Shown: piece by piece, positions 34,513 through 47,221 of the stretch | How the letters are laid out: each line of letters begins with the position of its first letter | Numbering within the stretch: position 1 is the first letter of the stretch | The notes under the pieces: model-generated | The model's input: only the letters and a program-made list of their open reading frames with translations | The model's database searches: none | What the model was told of the DNA's origin: nothing | DNA from: Prostheceraeus crozeri | Lineage: Eukaryota; Platyhelminthes; Polycladida; Euryleptidae | Assembly (NCBI GenBank): GCA_907163375.1 | Contig: CAJQUW010011540.1 | Span: 89,680 to 153,679, forward strand | Direction of reading: 5' to 3' | Length of the DNA: 64,000 nucleotides | Translations under genes and position numbers: made by a program

Positions 34513-37500
34513 AATGCTTCCTTTCTAGTCAAACAGAGGAAGAGACGACCTGTCTATTTCTGTGCTTGTAACAAATCACCTTCTTCTTGTTTAGTCAACA
34601 CAGTTTATTGATTTATTAATTCAAACAAGCTCCGAGCAGATATTTGCATTGTACCGGTATATTGTAGTCAAGATAGTTACACTGTTAGATAACTAAAAGA
34701 GGTGAAGTTAGTAAAACGTGAATTGTCATGAAACTGCTTGACATATAACGCTTCTCGTCAGCTGAACAGCACCATAAATTATGTACACGGCCAAATTATG
34801 AACTCAAATTTCAGTTGCCGGTATTCTTAAAAGCATATGGAAATCCATGCTACTTTCGAGTGGATTGTTTCGAGCGCATCAATTTGCATGTATAGAAAAA
34901 AATTATTTCCGAAATTTCATAAAGAAGTAATTCGATGTCAAAAGGAGTTCTCAATTGCTGTGCTGACAGCATTTGAAATAAAACTTTTTTACAGACACTG
35001 TATAGCTGATATGGTGACCATTTTAATGAAAAATGTATTTGAATATCACATGTCTTCATGTTAAAAATTGCTACTCTCTGATATCTTTTTCTAAAAGATT
35101 TGTATGATTGTCATTTTTTCTGATGCTGTCATGGTTTTCAAACAAACATTCGAGTTTTTCAATTAATTACGAACGTACAACTTAAATTATTAAACGCTTG
35201 TAATGGTCACAGCTATGGTATCAAAAATAGTTATTAGAGTTATTAAACATGTTATTAGAGCTATGTTATTAAACATAGCTCTATCAAGAGGAAATAGCTT
35301 CGGGACTCGTAAGTCAAATTTATCGACAGTGCTGAACACTTTCATTTAAGCCAATATGTTGTGAAGCCAACTCAACTGCATCAATCTATTTATTATTGAT
35401 AAATATTACTTATTAACCTTTTCCAAACCAGGAGCTGGGGCAATTCGTTCCCTGTCGCACTTTTGCTGTGAACCTGTAAGAAACTGAGACACTGAGCTGT
35501 TCAATTTGTGCTTTGTTTTAATTTTAGCGCATTATGAAACTTTTCACCAAAGCTAGGGTCATGAATAAAGCTGATTTTCTATATGAATAGAGCAACATAT
35601 CATAGCTGTTACTGTTACTCTGATGCATTAGCATTAGATAGTTAACAGAATTAGAGACATAAGTTGATGATCATCTACTATGATAATAAATAATTTTAGT
35701 AATTTTTTTATGTGTCCTGGGGTAGGCTGTAAGAAGGCCTATTTTGACATTTATATGATGGCCAATTTCTTACCAAAAACGCAGTCTGTTGGGATTTTTC
35801 ACTTGTCGACCTATAACAAGCGAGATTTTACAAGAAAAGAAATTGATAAAGCAAAAAGGCAGGTAATAACAGTTTTTGATTACTTATGAACATTAATAGG
35901 AAAAGTAATAGAAACACAGTTTTGTTGAGCGTGATACAACATCAGCCGAAAATAGTCTGTTCTGAATCAATCAGACAGCGAAGCAAAAAATTGTGTGTAT
36001 TTTAAATCAATCAGCGCACTGTGAAGGGATTCTTTCAGCTGCCGCATGTTCTTTTATAAAGGTCCTAAGTTTCGGCGAAATGCAGGTTTCATTCATGTCT
36101 CATAATATATCGACTCAACAGCGTCATGCATTCCTAAATAGAGTTTAAAAAAACATTGCTTGTTTTGAGACATGTTGAGAACAACTGATTAAATTAAAAC
36201 ACGACATTGTTAAAAAATTCGAAGAATCGAGGAAACGGAGGAAATCAAATTTAAACAACTGCTCTAGTAGAAAATCGTGTAAATAATTAGGCTACTTGAA
36301 GTCAAAGCGTATAAATTAATAATATTAACATAGAGTTACTTACCCCAGTACAGGGTAGGAAACGTAGTACACATATCGGCTAGCGGACCCACCTTTGATA
36401 GGGACGTGAAAAAATTTAAAAGAACGTGTAATCAATTTTACTTACGAAATTTAAAAAACGTTTACGAAATTTACTTACGAATTACTAAAACGAAATTTAA
36501 AAAAAATTGAGAGATTGCAGCTTCTAGATTGCCAAGAAATGTCGTGCTTAAATTGTTCGTCTGCGGATTTTTTCTAAGATCTGCCCAGATGAACTAACTG
36601 GCACTCTGCAATCTTCCCGCCAGAGATTTAGTGCAGCTAAAAAAATAAGATAACATCATGAATATTTCAAGGGTCGAAATTTCAGTTTTGTGGAATTCTG
36701 TCTGTGTAACCAAAAGTTGTTGTTCCAATTAATTGATTTTGACAAACCAGTTTACATCTGTCTCTCTTAGAAATATTTTATTTCAAACTTCCCTGATGCA
36801 AATTTCTGCTTGTAATCAAGATAGTGAAAATGTAGCATAATGTTTCCGATATTCAGAAATGAGAGAGCATCAACAAAAAGGAAGTGAAATGGCTAATTTT
36901 GATACAAGATAAAACGAATCAAACGCAGCAATCGTAAAATCATTATTTGTTTCAGCTTCTTCTTTACAGCACTTATGATTGGCATGTTTGAATAATTCTA
37001 CCAACCCAGAAACTATTTTTCGTCAGAGCTTTTTTTTGATGTATTGAAGCTTTAAACTGTTGAACTTTTAATTTCAAGAGTATTAAGAATATCTGAAATA
37101 AAGCATTCTGATATCGCTTTCTTGAAACGCAGTCCGTGGGCAGCATCGAAGAAAAGTCTTAATATCAAATACATAGATAAACTTAGTAGAACAGTCAAAA
37201 TTTACCGAAAATGGCAAAAGTGCATGAAAGAGTACATCTGGAAAAGGATGTCTATGTATGTGATATTACTTTCTGTTCCTCACTTTTGTACATCTCTCTT
37301 TCCATCATTGAATTAGAATTTGGATCATTCATATATCCACACACTCTGTTTTAAACAGCGCACATTTTTCGAGGGAGATATCAGCGCTAATTCTCGAAGA
37401 CCGCAGGCTTGAGGGATTTAACTTGATATTTCTCGAGAATGGGCATGGACCTTTTATCTTGAATGGGTATGCATCTATTGGTACATACTTTAAAGGGAAT

Positions 37501-37943
37501 AAAGCGCTATTGTGCGTTATTTGATTCATGTCTTTATCTAATACACGCAAAAATCTCTCCTGGATCTCTAAGTCTACCGAGCGATATTTAGATGACCACC
37601 GGTAACCTAGACTTCTTAAACTGACTATGATGCAGGGCTTTAGCTTTTCAAGCGATCCATTTAGTATTTTACATTTCTATAGTGAGCAGGCTGCCAGATT
37701 CCCCATGGCTGTCATCAATCAATGCCTTATTTGATTATTTTGTTGATTTTGCTAGAAGTTTTGACCCCAATTGTTTGGTACAGGAAGAAGTAGCGAAATG
37801 TCTCACGGAGCAAGTTGTGACAAAGGATAGGATGCAGCATTCATGATTAACATTGCAGAATCCACTGTCAGTGAAGAGAAGGAACACATGAGTTCAGAGC
37901 CTCTTTTATTTCGTGTCATAAAGAGAAAATCAAGACAAAACAA
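34513..37943. other. No gene seen; small hairpin and A/T tandem patch
   Basis: 35257-35282 is a perfect 11-bp hairpin (AGAGCTATGTT/AACATAGCTCT). Near 36440-36500 TTACTTACGAAATTTA-like strings repeat. No supported ORF. Confidence 0.35.
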
Positions 37944-38080
37944 TTAACCCATTCATGCCCGGTTTCTTTTTTTTCAGCAAATCAAAAAATATACATCTGT
38001 ATTTAATGTAGAACAGTTAATACAAAAACTTTTATAACACTCGTTTCAAAAAACAAATTGTACTTTTGTAGAAAAAGGCC

Positions 38081-38096
38081 GTGACCATATGGTCAC
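38081..38096. promoter_or_regulatory. Palindrome GTGACCATATGGTCAC, left side of piggyBac 1
   Basis: Perfect 16-bp palindrome followed by GCTGGGCA, the same continuation seen at the right tip. Likely a transposase-binding site: the cysteine-rich domain of piggyBac binds palindromic subterminal repeats as a dimer (known for the type element; inferred here). Confidence 0.55.
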
Positions 38097-38126
38097 GCTG
38101 GGCAGTTATCGTGTCAAAAGCAAAAT

Positions 38127-39017
38127 TTAAGCTTTTTTATGGTAATCCGCAAAACAAAATTTGCACAATCCGACATCGCATTTTTTGCACTCCGACCGCA
38201 CCACAGACTTGCAAAATTCCCCGGCACACCTCCGACGCTTGTTGTTTGGTGGGACACCAAGAAGATGGCTGACACCGTCGAAGCGAACTGAGCCTGAAAT
38301 AGGAACACAGAAAGGTTGAAATGTGTGAAATTTTAGCAATGAAGATGGATTCTTACCAGCGGTTGAAAGATTTTCTTTATTAGAACGTCTTCCAGGACCT
38401 CTTGGCTCTGTTCCGTGCTCTTCTTGGTACGAAACAGCAATAGCGCGGCGAAATTGAAATAATGTCATTGATCTACCACTCGCTTTATGAAGCAACCAAC
38501 CGTTCTGAACTGCTACGTCCAATAGCCAAGTAACAATAGGGAAGTACCACTTATTTCCTCTTATGTTTGTTCGATAGTTACCGACGTTATTGTCGAGTCA
38601 GACTCGACAAGTCAGATAGACTCTGTCTGTTCCACCCATGTTTGCGTTGTACATTTTGATGACGTTGGGAACTGGAACCGAGACATATTGTTTTGATTCA
38701 CGTGAAAAACGTTGGCATGTTTGGAGAGGATTGCAAGGGTAGCAGTTCGATCCAATGATGACAGGCTTGTTGTCCTTCCAAATTGTTATTCCGATGTTGT
38801 TATTAGTTGCCGAGCACCAGTCAGCGTCTCCTCGATCAGCCTTCTGAAAACTTTTTCTGTCTGGCAAAGACACCGTTTTTGAGATTCTGTTCGGCCGCAT
38901 TGTCCCTGTGCCTCCAAGATTACGTCGCTCGAGTTCTAACAGAAGTTGGACAGAACAGAAAAGATTGTCAAAAAAGAATGAAAATGGTAGTTTTTGCAAT
39001 TGATCTATAAATTTCAA
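38127..39017 (-). pseudogene. piggyBac transposase, C-terminal half
   Basis: Two minus-strand frames in order. 39017-38598 has FSFFFDNLFCSVQLLLEL (second catalytic Asp in FDN), GTGTMRPNRI and YNANMGGTDR (third catalytic Asp). 38522-38127 has MDVAVQNGWLLH, the conserved W/NA(G)WLL block, and a Cys/His tail with RRCAGEFC, CKKCDVGLC and FADYH: the piggyBac cysteine-rich domain. The first catalytic Asp and the N-terminal domain are missing. One break separates the frames. The cysteine-rich tail is well kept, which fits its binding of the terminal palindromes. Confidence 0.85.
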
Positions 39018-39046
39018 TAACTTTTAAAAAGCTGCATCGTATCGGT

Positions 39047-39120
39047 GATGTAGTAGTGCAGTGGTTACAGTACTCGACTACCGCTTTAGTCAGAGCAGGG
39101 TTCGAATCCCAGTGAATACA
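39047..39120 (+). mobile_element. tRNA-derived SINE head or tRNA pseudogene
   Basis: A perfect Pol III A box TAGTGCAGTGG (39054-39064) and B box GGTTCGAATCC (39099-39109) are correctly spaced and followed by a T run near 39123. The would-be acceptor stem does not pair, so it is not a working tRNA gene. It sits inside the piggyBac copy and is therefore younger than it, or came along with the family. Confidence 0.6.
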
Positions 39121-39244
39121 ACATTTTTTCTATCATTTTCATCATTTCGGGAAATAAAGCACTGTTGATTATGCATTTTGTAGCGTTTTTAAGACATGAA
39201 ATTAAAATCTATCTTTTTTCTATTTGACACTAGTAATGCCTAGC

Positions 39245-39260
39245 GTGACCATGTGGTCAC
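39245..39260. promoter_or_regulatory. Palindrome GTGACCATGTGGTCAC, inner right of piggyBac 1
   Basis: Second copy of the palindrome, about 380 bp from the right tip. Confidence 0.5.
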
Positions 39261-39606
39261 GGCGATTTGAAATTCATAATTTCTCTCTAGATAAGAATCG
39301 GAAGTGTTTGTTGATGCATCATATATAATTAACAGAATATCAAGATACAAGTTACACAGAAAAAAATCTTGAGAAACATTGTTGACACTCGTACGTGAAA
39401 TGTAAAATAATGTAAGTTACCTTTTTTGAGACAGTTTTGCAGACGCCATTTTCAAAGTTCAATTGATGACATAGATAATTGAAACTTTCAAATTTTTGCT
39501 GAAGTAAAATGACATTTAGAATGATAACTTTAAACAAAAGTCAAAGTCGTAAGTCAAACGATTTGTTTTCATGTCGGAAACATCAATCAAATCTGATATT
39601 CCAAGT

Positions 39607-39622
39607 GTGACCACTCGGTCAC
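39607..39622. promoter_or_regulatory. Palindrome GTGACCACTCGGTCAC, right tip of piggyBac 1
   Basis: Third copy, only 16 bp inside the right end and joined to it by GCTGGGCATGAATGGG. Confidence 0.55.
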
Positions 39623-39642
39623 GCTGGGCATGAATGGGTTAA

Positions 39643-42600
39643 TAGCACCTTTGAAGCACCCAGAATATTTGTGATGATGACATTTATCATAGTTCAATGC
39701 AGAAACTAAAAAGTGTGATAGAGACTGCTACCTTGCAGGGCACAGTCTGAGCTCGATTGCCGTGGGACCTCAAACCATCTTGACACAGAAGCGAGTTGAT
39801 CTGCTCAAGTCTTCAAGTCTTTCTAGACTGAAATATACATACTGTGCATCAGATGCTTCAATAAAAGAGACACAACAGCATCACTACCCTCACCGGATAA
39901 TGCAAATCGCAAGCCAATTTCTGCAAATGAAGAAAAATCATTCACAAAAATATGCTATCCGAAGTGTGTATTCTATCCTATTTTGCCCTTATTTCATCTG
40001 AATGGGGTTAGTTTTGCTCTTCGAGGAGGCAAATGACAAACAAATTTACTGATAAAGCCAAACACTGAAAAAAGAAGCGGAATCAAGTTCTGAATGGAGC
40101 GGAATGGGGCCTGAGATCTACAACTGCATTTCTACGACGAAAATGACACTTATAACAAATAGAACCTTTTGAAACTTTTTGACTGTTCGATCTCAAAACT
40201 CTGAACGCTTCTCTTTTTATTTGCATTTTATTAATAATTTGAAGACATTACGATTTTGGCGCTCAAACAGCAGACCAATTGGGAAAAATTGTAGCAGAAA
40301 TCTGCACCAATGCGGGTATTACAGAAAATAGAGCAAATGATTCCTTATTGACAACAGGAATGCCAATGAGAGGGAGGTCGGTTCACAGATCAGTAGTTGG
40401 AGTGTGGTATGACAAGCTAGCATCAGATACAATACACCTTCAATACACCTAATACAACTTCAATGATTGAAATGTTGCGTTTCTCTACCAATATACCGTG
40501 AAAATGAAAATTCATTAAATATTTTCATTAAAAATCAATGATTGTAATAATCATTTTAAGGAGCAGAAAATCATGTCTAAATTGACTGCATTTTTCTCAG
40601 TTACATTACAATCATGAGATGTGCAGAAGCACGCACATAATCGGAACAGCTTTCGTGATGAGAGTGATATGCAAAAGCTCTGACACAACATTTACTGAAC
40701 CCTTAGATTGCAGTAATTCTGTGAACTATGCCATTTAAAGATCGAATTACATATCTAAATGTAGCTATCATCGTCTGATATCAAGCAATTACCTAAGAGC
40801 TGCAACTTCAAAATGCAGAAATTTTGATGCTTTCGACCACCTATAGGTATCTTTGAGTAAATCTTTGTACATTTATGTGGAAGCTTCTCTATCTTCGCCA
40901 TGAGGTCGTATATACTTCATAGAAAAAGTCTTGTCGGATTCGTAAGTTGACAACATCCTCTGTCAAAGAACCATTGCTTTTAGAAGAAAAAGATCTCATC
41001 TTTTCGAGATGTCTGTAGACTGATAAGTTAATTCTGACAATTGGAAAGGCGCATTATCATGAATCTGTTGACATCACATTTACCGAATGGTAGAACGGAT
41101 GAGTTACAAGACTGTGCTTGTGGTAAGTAGTCATCATTGTCAATATTTGTTATTCCTTCACCCATTCCATTTGCTCCACTGATTTTTCCATCAGCATGAC
41201 GAGAAGGCAAGTGACAGTTGTCTTTGGCCGTAATCCCATGGATGACAAAAACGAAAAAAAACCCTTGAAACTCTAGCGACGCGTAGTTCTAGTCTGAAAT
41301 TTAACGATACAATGTTGATCGTGTCTTCAGGCGCAATTACGAGGAATCCAGCGAAACATTAAGTCCTACTACGCAGTAAAAACAAGCAACTCGCTTTAAG
41401 AAGAAAATAACAAAAATGAATGGATGTTGCATCTGTGCTTCTCGTGATTTTATTTATCGATGATGTCGCTATTTCAATAAATAACCAACCGGTAGTAGCG
41501 ATTTCAGCGTCCTGCGGTGAGTGAGCTCTTTAGGCAGAAACTGCGGGTCCGAGAGGTCATGACCTCCAATGCATGATAGAAATGAGGGGAATCCAACGCT
41601 TCGTGGAGTAAAGAACAGTTTTCAGTCTTTCTCAATTGTTGAAAACATTCTATCTATATTCGAAATTAATTAGAATAATTCAAATATCATATGAGATTTT
41701 GATATCCCCGCACTGTAAGAGCAAAAGTGAAAAATTCCCAAAAACACGGTTTTGGAGAGAAACTGTAAATTTAAATCTATAAATAATACTGTGTGCGAAA
41801 TGCTTCCAGAAAATTTTATTGTAGGAATTCCGGCAAATGTACTAATACTTTCCAGATTTATTAAAATTGTGCTAATATAGGCCTAAGTGCGATTATTCGC
41901 GTGAAATTTCAATGAGCACCAAAAATGCGCATAATTTTCAGTACGAAATTGACACTTTATTATTCTCTAGTTTAAACAATTAATTGGGTATTTGGTAATT
42001 GAGATATCTGCTAATTTTTGAAAAATAGGATATCATAACTTTTGTCTTTCATTCTTCATAAATTCCACGACAATGTAGAAATTTCCTAAAATTGAATAAT
42101 GCAGATGACTTGTAAATGACAACAAGTATAAAACAATCTAATTTTCAATATAAACATAAATGAATTCATAAAAAATAGAGACATGTAATTTTATAAAAAT
42201 AGATATCTTATTCGACATGTTTACAGACTTGATGATCATTTAAAGAATGTGAGCAACCATGCACTCGAGAAAGTGCATGATGCATGGAAGCCTACTTTGA
42301 ATGTGTTCCGTCTAAAATAAACCAATGTGGAGGATATTTTATTCAAAATCTGACGAATTGCAACGTCTGTGATGTAAAACATCCGCCAAACTAAGCAAAT
42401 TGCTTAACAGGCCTACGCTGCCAGTTCAAGCGGAATTTTCAGCACGCGTAAGAGAATTTTGTACAAGCTTGAATGAAATGGACGGAGCAAGTGGATTGCC
42501 GAATAAATCGGATTCCACTGCAATCTTAATTAAGGAACATGAGACTCCTAATCGTGTCCCCTAATCGTTGACAACGTGACATGCAGTTAGTAAAAAATGT

Positions 42601-43861
42601 TGAAGCATTTAAACGTACGTGTACAATGCACATCGCTGCACATTGCTGATCAAACATGCCTATCTTACTGTAGGGCTTTTACATAAAATAGGCCTATAGC
42701 TGTCGAAAGGCCAGCTTTAGTAATCCATACACTGTAAATCGCTCAATACCAATCACATACGAAGGGTGCATACCGAAATATTTTTTTGGTATATTTCTGT
42801 ATTCTCTTGGTATATAGTTGTATGCTTTTCGTGTGTTATTTCGAATGTGGTATGCTTTACATACTAAAGCCATATCAGCACAATGTTAAAAGAAAGCATA
42901 AATCATATCCAAAATATGTTGATTTAAGGCCTTTTGTCAATAAAGATTACACTAATGTTACTACTGTTCTGTAAGTAGTAAGATAATGACATTCAAGAGT
43001 CGAACTTACAATACAGAATTCGATTTTAATACACGTAAGTCTAAGGCATTTCATGAATAATCAATAAGTATCCAACCATCAACAATTATGCATCATGTAA
43101 TTTTGAAATGAAGCATATTATCAATCCGAAATAAAAACACATGATAATTCATGAACGCAAAAATAGTTTTGTTTGAGATATACATGATGTACATGATGTC
43201 ATATACATCTACATGAAGTCAACATGATTTCACGAAAGATATCGGTTAGACTAGGCAATTTTTCAAAAATCGAATCCCTGAAGGCATTTTATGTTAATTC
43301 TTGGCATACAGTGGACTTGGGGGTTTCCGAATATGCTGATTCCGAATCTGCTGTATGCCCGGCGTGAAAACAATTCCTCACACCCGAAAATTTGAAATTC
43401 AAGATGCTTCCAGAAATATTCAAAGTTATTTTGAAGAGGATATTATCATATGTTACCTACTTTTTCTAACAATGCGGTGAAGCTTTCAACCAAGCGAAGC
43501 ACTAGTTAATTACTGATAAATAACATATCTCTATTTTATTACAATTAAAAGTCATTACATCAGTAGTATCATATGTTATATGAAGAATTTTGATTTTTCG
43601 GAAATTATAGAATTTTTGAAATTTGCTTAATTGACTGATCGGTAGATCGAAAATTTAAGAGGATAACAGAATCTCTATTTACAATCAAATGTAAACAAAA
43701 ATATGTTTCGGCTTATTCGTGGCATTTAGAAAACATGATTTATCATTGATGCTATAATCATCTCCAAGAACTTAGACATCATCTTGCTAAGTCAGGCCGC
43801 GATACTCGAATGCAATGCGGCACCAATGCAACTTGAAGCAAAATACACATTTATGTTAAAG
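39643..43861. other. No gene seen; scattered repeat pieces
   Basis: No supported ORF over 4.2 kb. TAGGCCTA occurs at 41878 and 42689. 42722-42860 carries ACACTGTAAATCGCT and ACATACGA/ATACCAA strings that recur near 53160-53421. 42895-43060 is the partner of the repeat near 27660. 43855-43861 is the left target duplication of the SINE. Confidence 0.4.
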
Positions 43862-44111
43862 TGTTCTCCGTAGCACAATGGTTAAGTGCATGGCCTAGCG
43901 ACTTTTTGGTCAATAGGTCAAGCCCCGAAAGTGCCATTGGAAGTCACCAGGACGGGCATCGGGACTAAAAGTTGCCACAGCGCTTCAGAAATGTCTGATT
44001 ATGCCAGCACTGTTGAAGCCTCCAGTATGAGGGAGTGGTGACGTCAAAGCTTCATTTGTCTGACCCCGTTTAACGTGGACAAGGACGAAAAACTAGGAAA
44101 TAAGCAAGTAA
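43862..44111 (+). mobile_element. tRNA-derived SINE, ~250 bp
   Basis: Flanked by the 7-bp direct repeat GTTAAAG (43855-43861 and 44112-44118). A perfect A box TAGCACAATGG is at 43871-43881, and a weakened B box GGTCAAGCCCC near 43916. A body of about 160 bp follows, ending ACTAGGAAATAAGCAAGTAA. Features match a tRNA-headed SINE with a LINE-like tail. Confidence 0.75.
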
Positions 44112-44227
44112 GTTAAAGAAGTATCAACCTGAAACAATTAAAGGAAATATAGCATCAATAATTGTTGTATCTTTCCATACAGTAATTCAAAAGAAACTTC
44201 ATGGCTAGAAGTAGATCATCACTTGTC

Positions 44228-44914
44228 TTATAGCACATTTTGACAGTTTCTTCCATTGATTTTACATTTGCATGCGTCAATGCACGACATTGAAAGCTTT
44301 CTGCAAGAACATCGTTGATTTACACAGCCTGTTACACAACCGCAGCTCAGGATCTCCTTGCAGGCTTTTGGGATAGGAGGAAGGTCCAGTAACTGAGGCT
44401 GCAACTTTCCATCCTCTTTCATCCATCCCATGTCCGTTTTTGCAGGTAATTCGGGGTACTGAATGCAGGCCTGATTCCATATCATCGCTTGACAGTGGGA
44501 TCGCATGATGTGATACTTCGCGGCATTTGAGGTCGGATGTAAATTTTCTTGTGAGCGTCCTATACAGAACAATTTCACTCGAGCCTCGCCACAAGTTTCA
44601 AGTTCACTCACTCCATAAATCTTACAAATAAATTTTTCAGCATTTCTTAATACGTCATCATCATATGGTGCTTTACCAAGTTCACTAAGGTCTAAATGAT
44701 GTTCGAGAAAGATTTTCCAGGTGGATGATTTTGAGTGACCATAGAATTGCGATACGGTGTCACAACCTGTTAGTGCATGGTAACCTAGAAGAGTTCTTGC
44801 CTGAGTTGGAAGAAGGCCTTGATAGATGTCGTGGACTGGATAATACTTATAGGACTTTGATGTACCAGCTTTCATGTACAGTTGTGAGCAACTGATTTGT
44901 TCATAATGTGCCAA
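44228..44914 (-). pseudogene. FEN-like nuclease C-terminal half plus CXC tail
   Basis: The frame opens LAHYEQISCSQLYMKAGTSK, then GYHALTGCDTVSQFYGHSK, where GCD matches the third metal site of the XPG/FEN fold (GCDY in FEN1). A helical part follows. The tail has ILSCGCVTGCVNQRCSCRK and CIDACKCKINGRNC: two C-rich CXC modules of the tesmin/TSO1 type, which bind DNA with zinc. The protein ends NCQNVL with a proper stop. A nuclease joined to a DNA-binding CXC tail suggests a DNA-cutting role, which is inference. Confidence 0.75.
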
Positions 44915-44917
44915 CAG

Positions 44918-47221
44918 GGGCCTATTTCACGAAACTTCATCAGTTACCAGTTACCAGTTTTACAGTGACCGACCCGAGGACAATCACCAGTATTTTTTTT
45001 TCATTTCACGAACAAACTGGTTTGTCCTCCTCAGGGAACTGGTAAACTGTAAAATCTATTGTAGCGTCACAATCATCAATGTATGAAGAGTTGAGATCAT
45101 CTGCGCTATATATGACCATTTTACGAGACACGAGATCGTCAGCAATGACAAAGACCAATGAGAAGCCAGTGCAGCAGTAGTAACTTCAGTACAGGGATCA
45201 ATCCAAGCTTAAATGACGCATTTTTTGATGCCATGTAAATTTCCTGGCCTACTCATTAAATAGCAAATTCAAATGCATTTTACAACGCATAAATTCCTAT
45301 TCATATGTACTGTATACTACTCTTTAAAAAAAATATTGACCATAAAAAGTACATTCAATCATAATAAAAAGAATAAGCCATAATTGTACAGACAGAGATA
45401 GATCTGCGCGCGCGCGCGTCCTTCAAGGCGAGAAGAAGAAGGATGTAACCTTAATATCGAAATGGCAAACATCACATCACACAAGGCACAACAACTTGCT
45501 GGATATTGCTCCTGCTAAGTTGCTATAAAAAGGAAGAAATGTAAAGCTCAATAATAACAAGCAGCCAGATACAGTGACGCGAGCAGCTGCAGTGCGTCGC
45601 GCGGCGTGCGCACGCACGCGATCTATAAACGACTTCGATGTGTTGTGCTAATGCAAATGTATGCATAGGCAGTGCACTAAATCATCAAGCAATGTTGAGG
45701 ATCATCAAGTGAAACTAATTTAATCTTTATTGGATTACTCTTTATTTAAATCTGAAAAAGGGTCAACTTTTCTGGAGAACACTCGATCTGAAGTTCTTCG
45801 AATCTGTAGGAATTTTTGCAATTTTTGGCATTGCTGGAACTCACATTAGACTTTTTTTGACGCACGACTTTTTTACCTATTTTCCTAGGTTTCCTCCCAT
45901 TCCTTAGGTTCCACAATGTAGGTTTTGCAATTTTAATCCATTTCGTATTATTCACACATTCAGCAAACCATAGCAGTTAAATCAATAATTCAAATTAATT
46001 AAATGATTGATTCTTTTTTTTAATTCTGTCTGTGTTTTCTTATTGTTCGGTGGATTAGTAAATGTCATATCGGAAAATCAATCTATAGAATAGTTATTTA
46101 GATTTTACTAAATAGTCTATAGATAAATTTAGGAATATATGGACAATGGAGAAAATTAAACATAAATACATATAATATAACCCTTACATTAGAATGAAAA
46201 ATAATGAATGATGAACCTAAATTGATCATTTGATTGGAATGTGTGAAAAAAAATGTAACAAAGAAACCAAAAAAACAAACATTTTAAATGATAACAAAAT
46301 AAATATAAGAAAGAGAAGAGAGATTTGATATTCAGAGTTTCTCACAAAGTTTGAGCAGATGATTATGATCTGATAGCTGATGAGTAGTGATCTGCGGCGA
46401 TCGTGCTGGAATTGTAATTGGAATGACTCGTATTCTGAAATCGCACCTCCTCTGAATTTCGCTTTGCGGGGTACCCATGAATTTCAGGAGTCGCATTTGG
46501 CATACCGTATTTTCCGATTGCCTTTATAATTAATAGATATTACACATGTTTTCACAATTCAAGTTTCGACTTGTTTTTTTTTTGGTGCGAAGGTTTCTTA
46601 AATGCAATTTTCGAGTTTTTCCTGTAGAAATTTTAAGATTCAACATGTAATCTTTGTGAACCCCAAATACAAGTACTGTGAATCAACTAAAATCATCAGT
46701 AATTTATCTACAGATTGGATTACAGAATCATCGAGAAATATCCTTTCACCGCTCCCTAATCTTCCCACTTCCGACTACGCTTTTTGGGGTAACTTACTAG
46801 TATTTATACACAACATATCACTTATAATTTATGCGCTAAAAATAACATTAAAATCATTGAAAAACAGAATATTAAATAATATTATTACTAAAAGTATCAA
46901 AAAAAGTAGAATGCTTGAATACAGATGATACAAGAATATAACTCCCCATGGTACAGCTAGAAGGAAATTCTTTTTGAACTAACTAATGACAGAATCTTTA
47001 ATCACCTAGTTACCATCACAACAGCCCAATTGTTTCCAGCTTGATACAGCTTTTGTTTTACTCTCTTACCAGCTAAAAACCAGTTGTCAGTGAGCAGATC
47101 AGTGTTTCGTGTCATTCTATTTTTCTCAACCAGTTCCCAGTCATTTACTTTTTACTGAAATTGTGTCAAGTGAATTCATAAAATTCTGTGATTCGTAAAT
47201 AATAACCAGTGTCCCAGTGTT
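44918..47221. mobile_element. 2.3-kb insertion splitting the nuclease domain
   Basis: The gene's reading runs MLILL up to 47222 and resumes as LLAHYE at 44917; the 7-bp strings CCAACAG (44911-44917) and CCAGCAG (47222-47228) flank the insertion, consistent with a target duplication one base diverged. The plus-strand left end reads GGGCCTATTTCACGAAAC. Near each end ACCAGT-rich inverted pieces occur (44940-45055; 47060-47150). A (CG)n run is at 45407-45418. A Lys-rich 69-codon minus frame at 45746-45955 is unassigned. An intron is less likely because the junctions lack good splice consensus. Confidence 0.55.

Larger units (their letters stand above)
37948..39638 (-). mobile_element. piggyBac element, internally deleted, in TTAA
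   Basis: Ends CCCATTCATGCCC and GGGCATGAATGGG are exact inverted copies, each next to TTAA (37944-37947 and 39639-39642), the diagnostic piggyBac target. At 1,691 bp it is shorter than an autonomous copy and lacks the N-terminal half of the transposase. Three copies of a 16-bp palindrome GTGACCANNNGGTCAC (one half-site variant) lie at 38081, 39245 and 39607. A tRNA-like SINE piece lies inside at 39047. It could be mobilised only in trans, if at all. Confidence 0.9.

Noticed and set aside
39047-39120. Functional tRNA gene
   Set aside because: A and B boxes are perfect but the acceptor stem does not pair.
45401-45420. CpG island promoter
   Set aside because: Only a short (CG)n microsatellite with one small GC patch nearby; no gene start follows.
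44918-47221. Intron inside the giant gene
   Set aside because: Junctions lack good GT/AG consensus, 7-bp direct repeats flank it, and family members known to me are single-exon.
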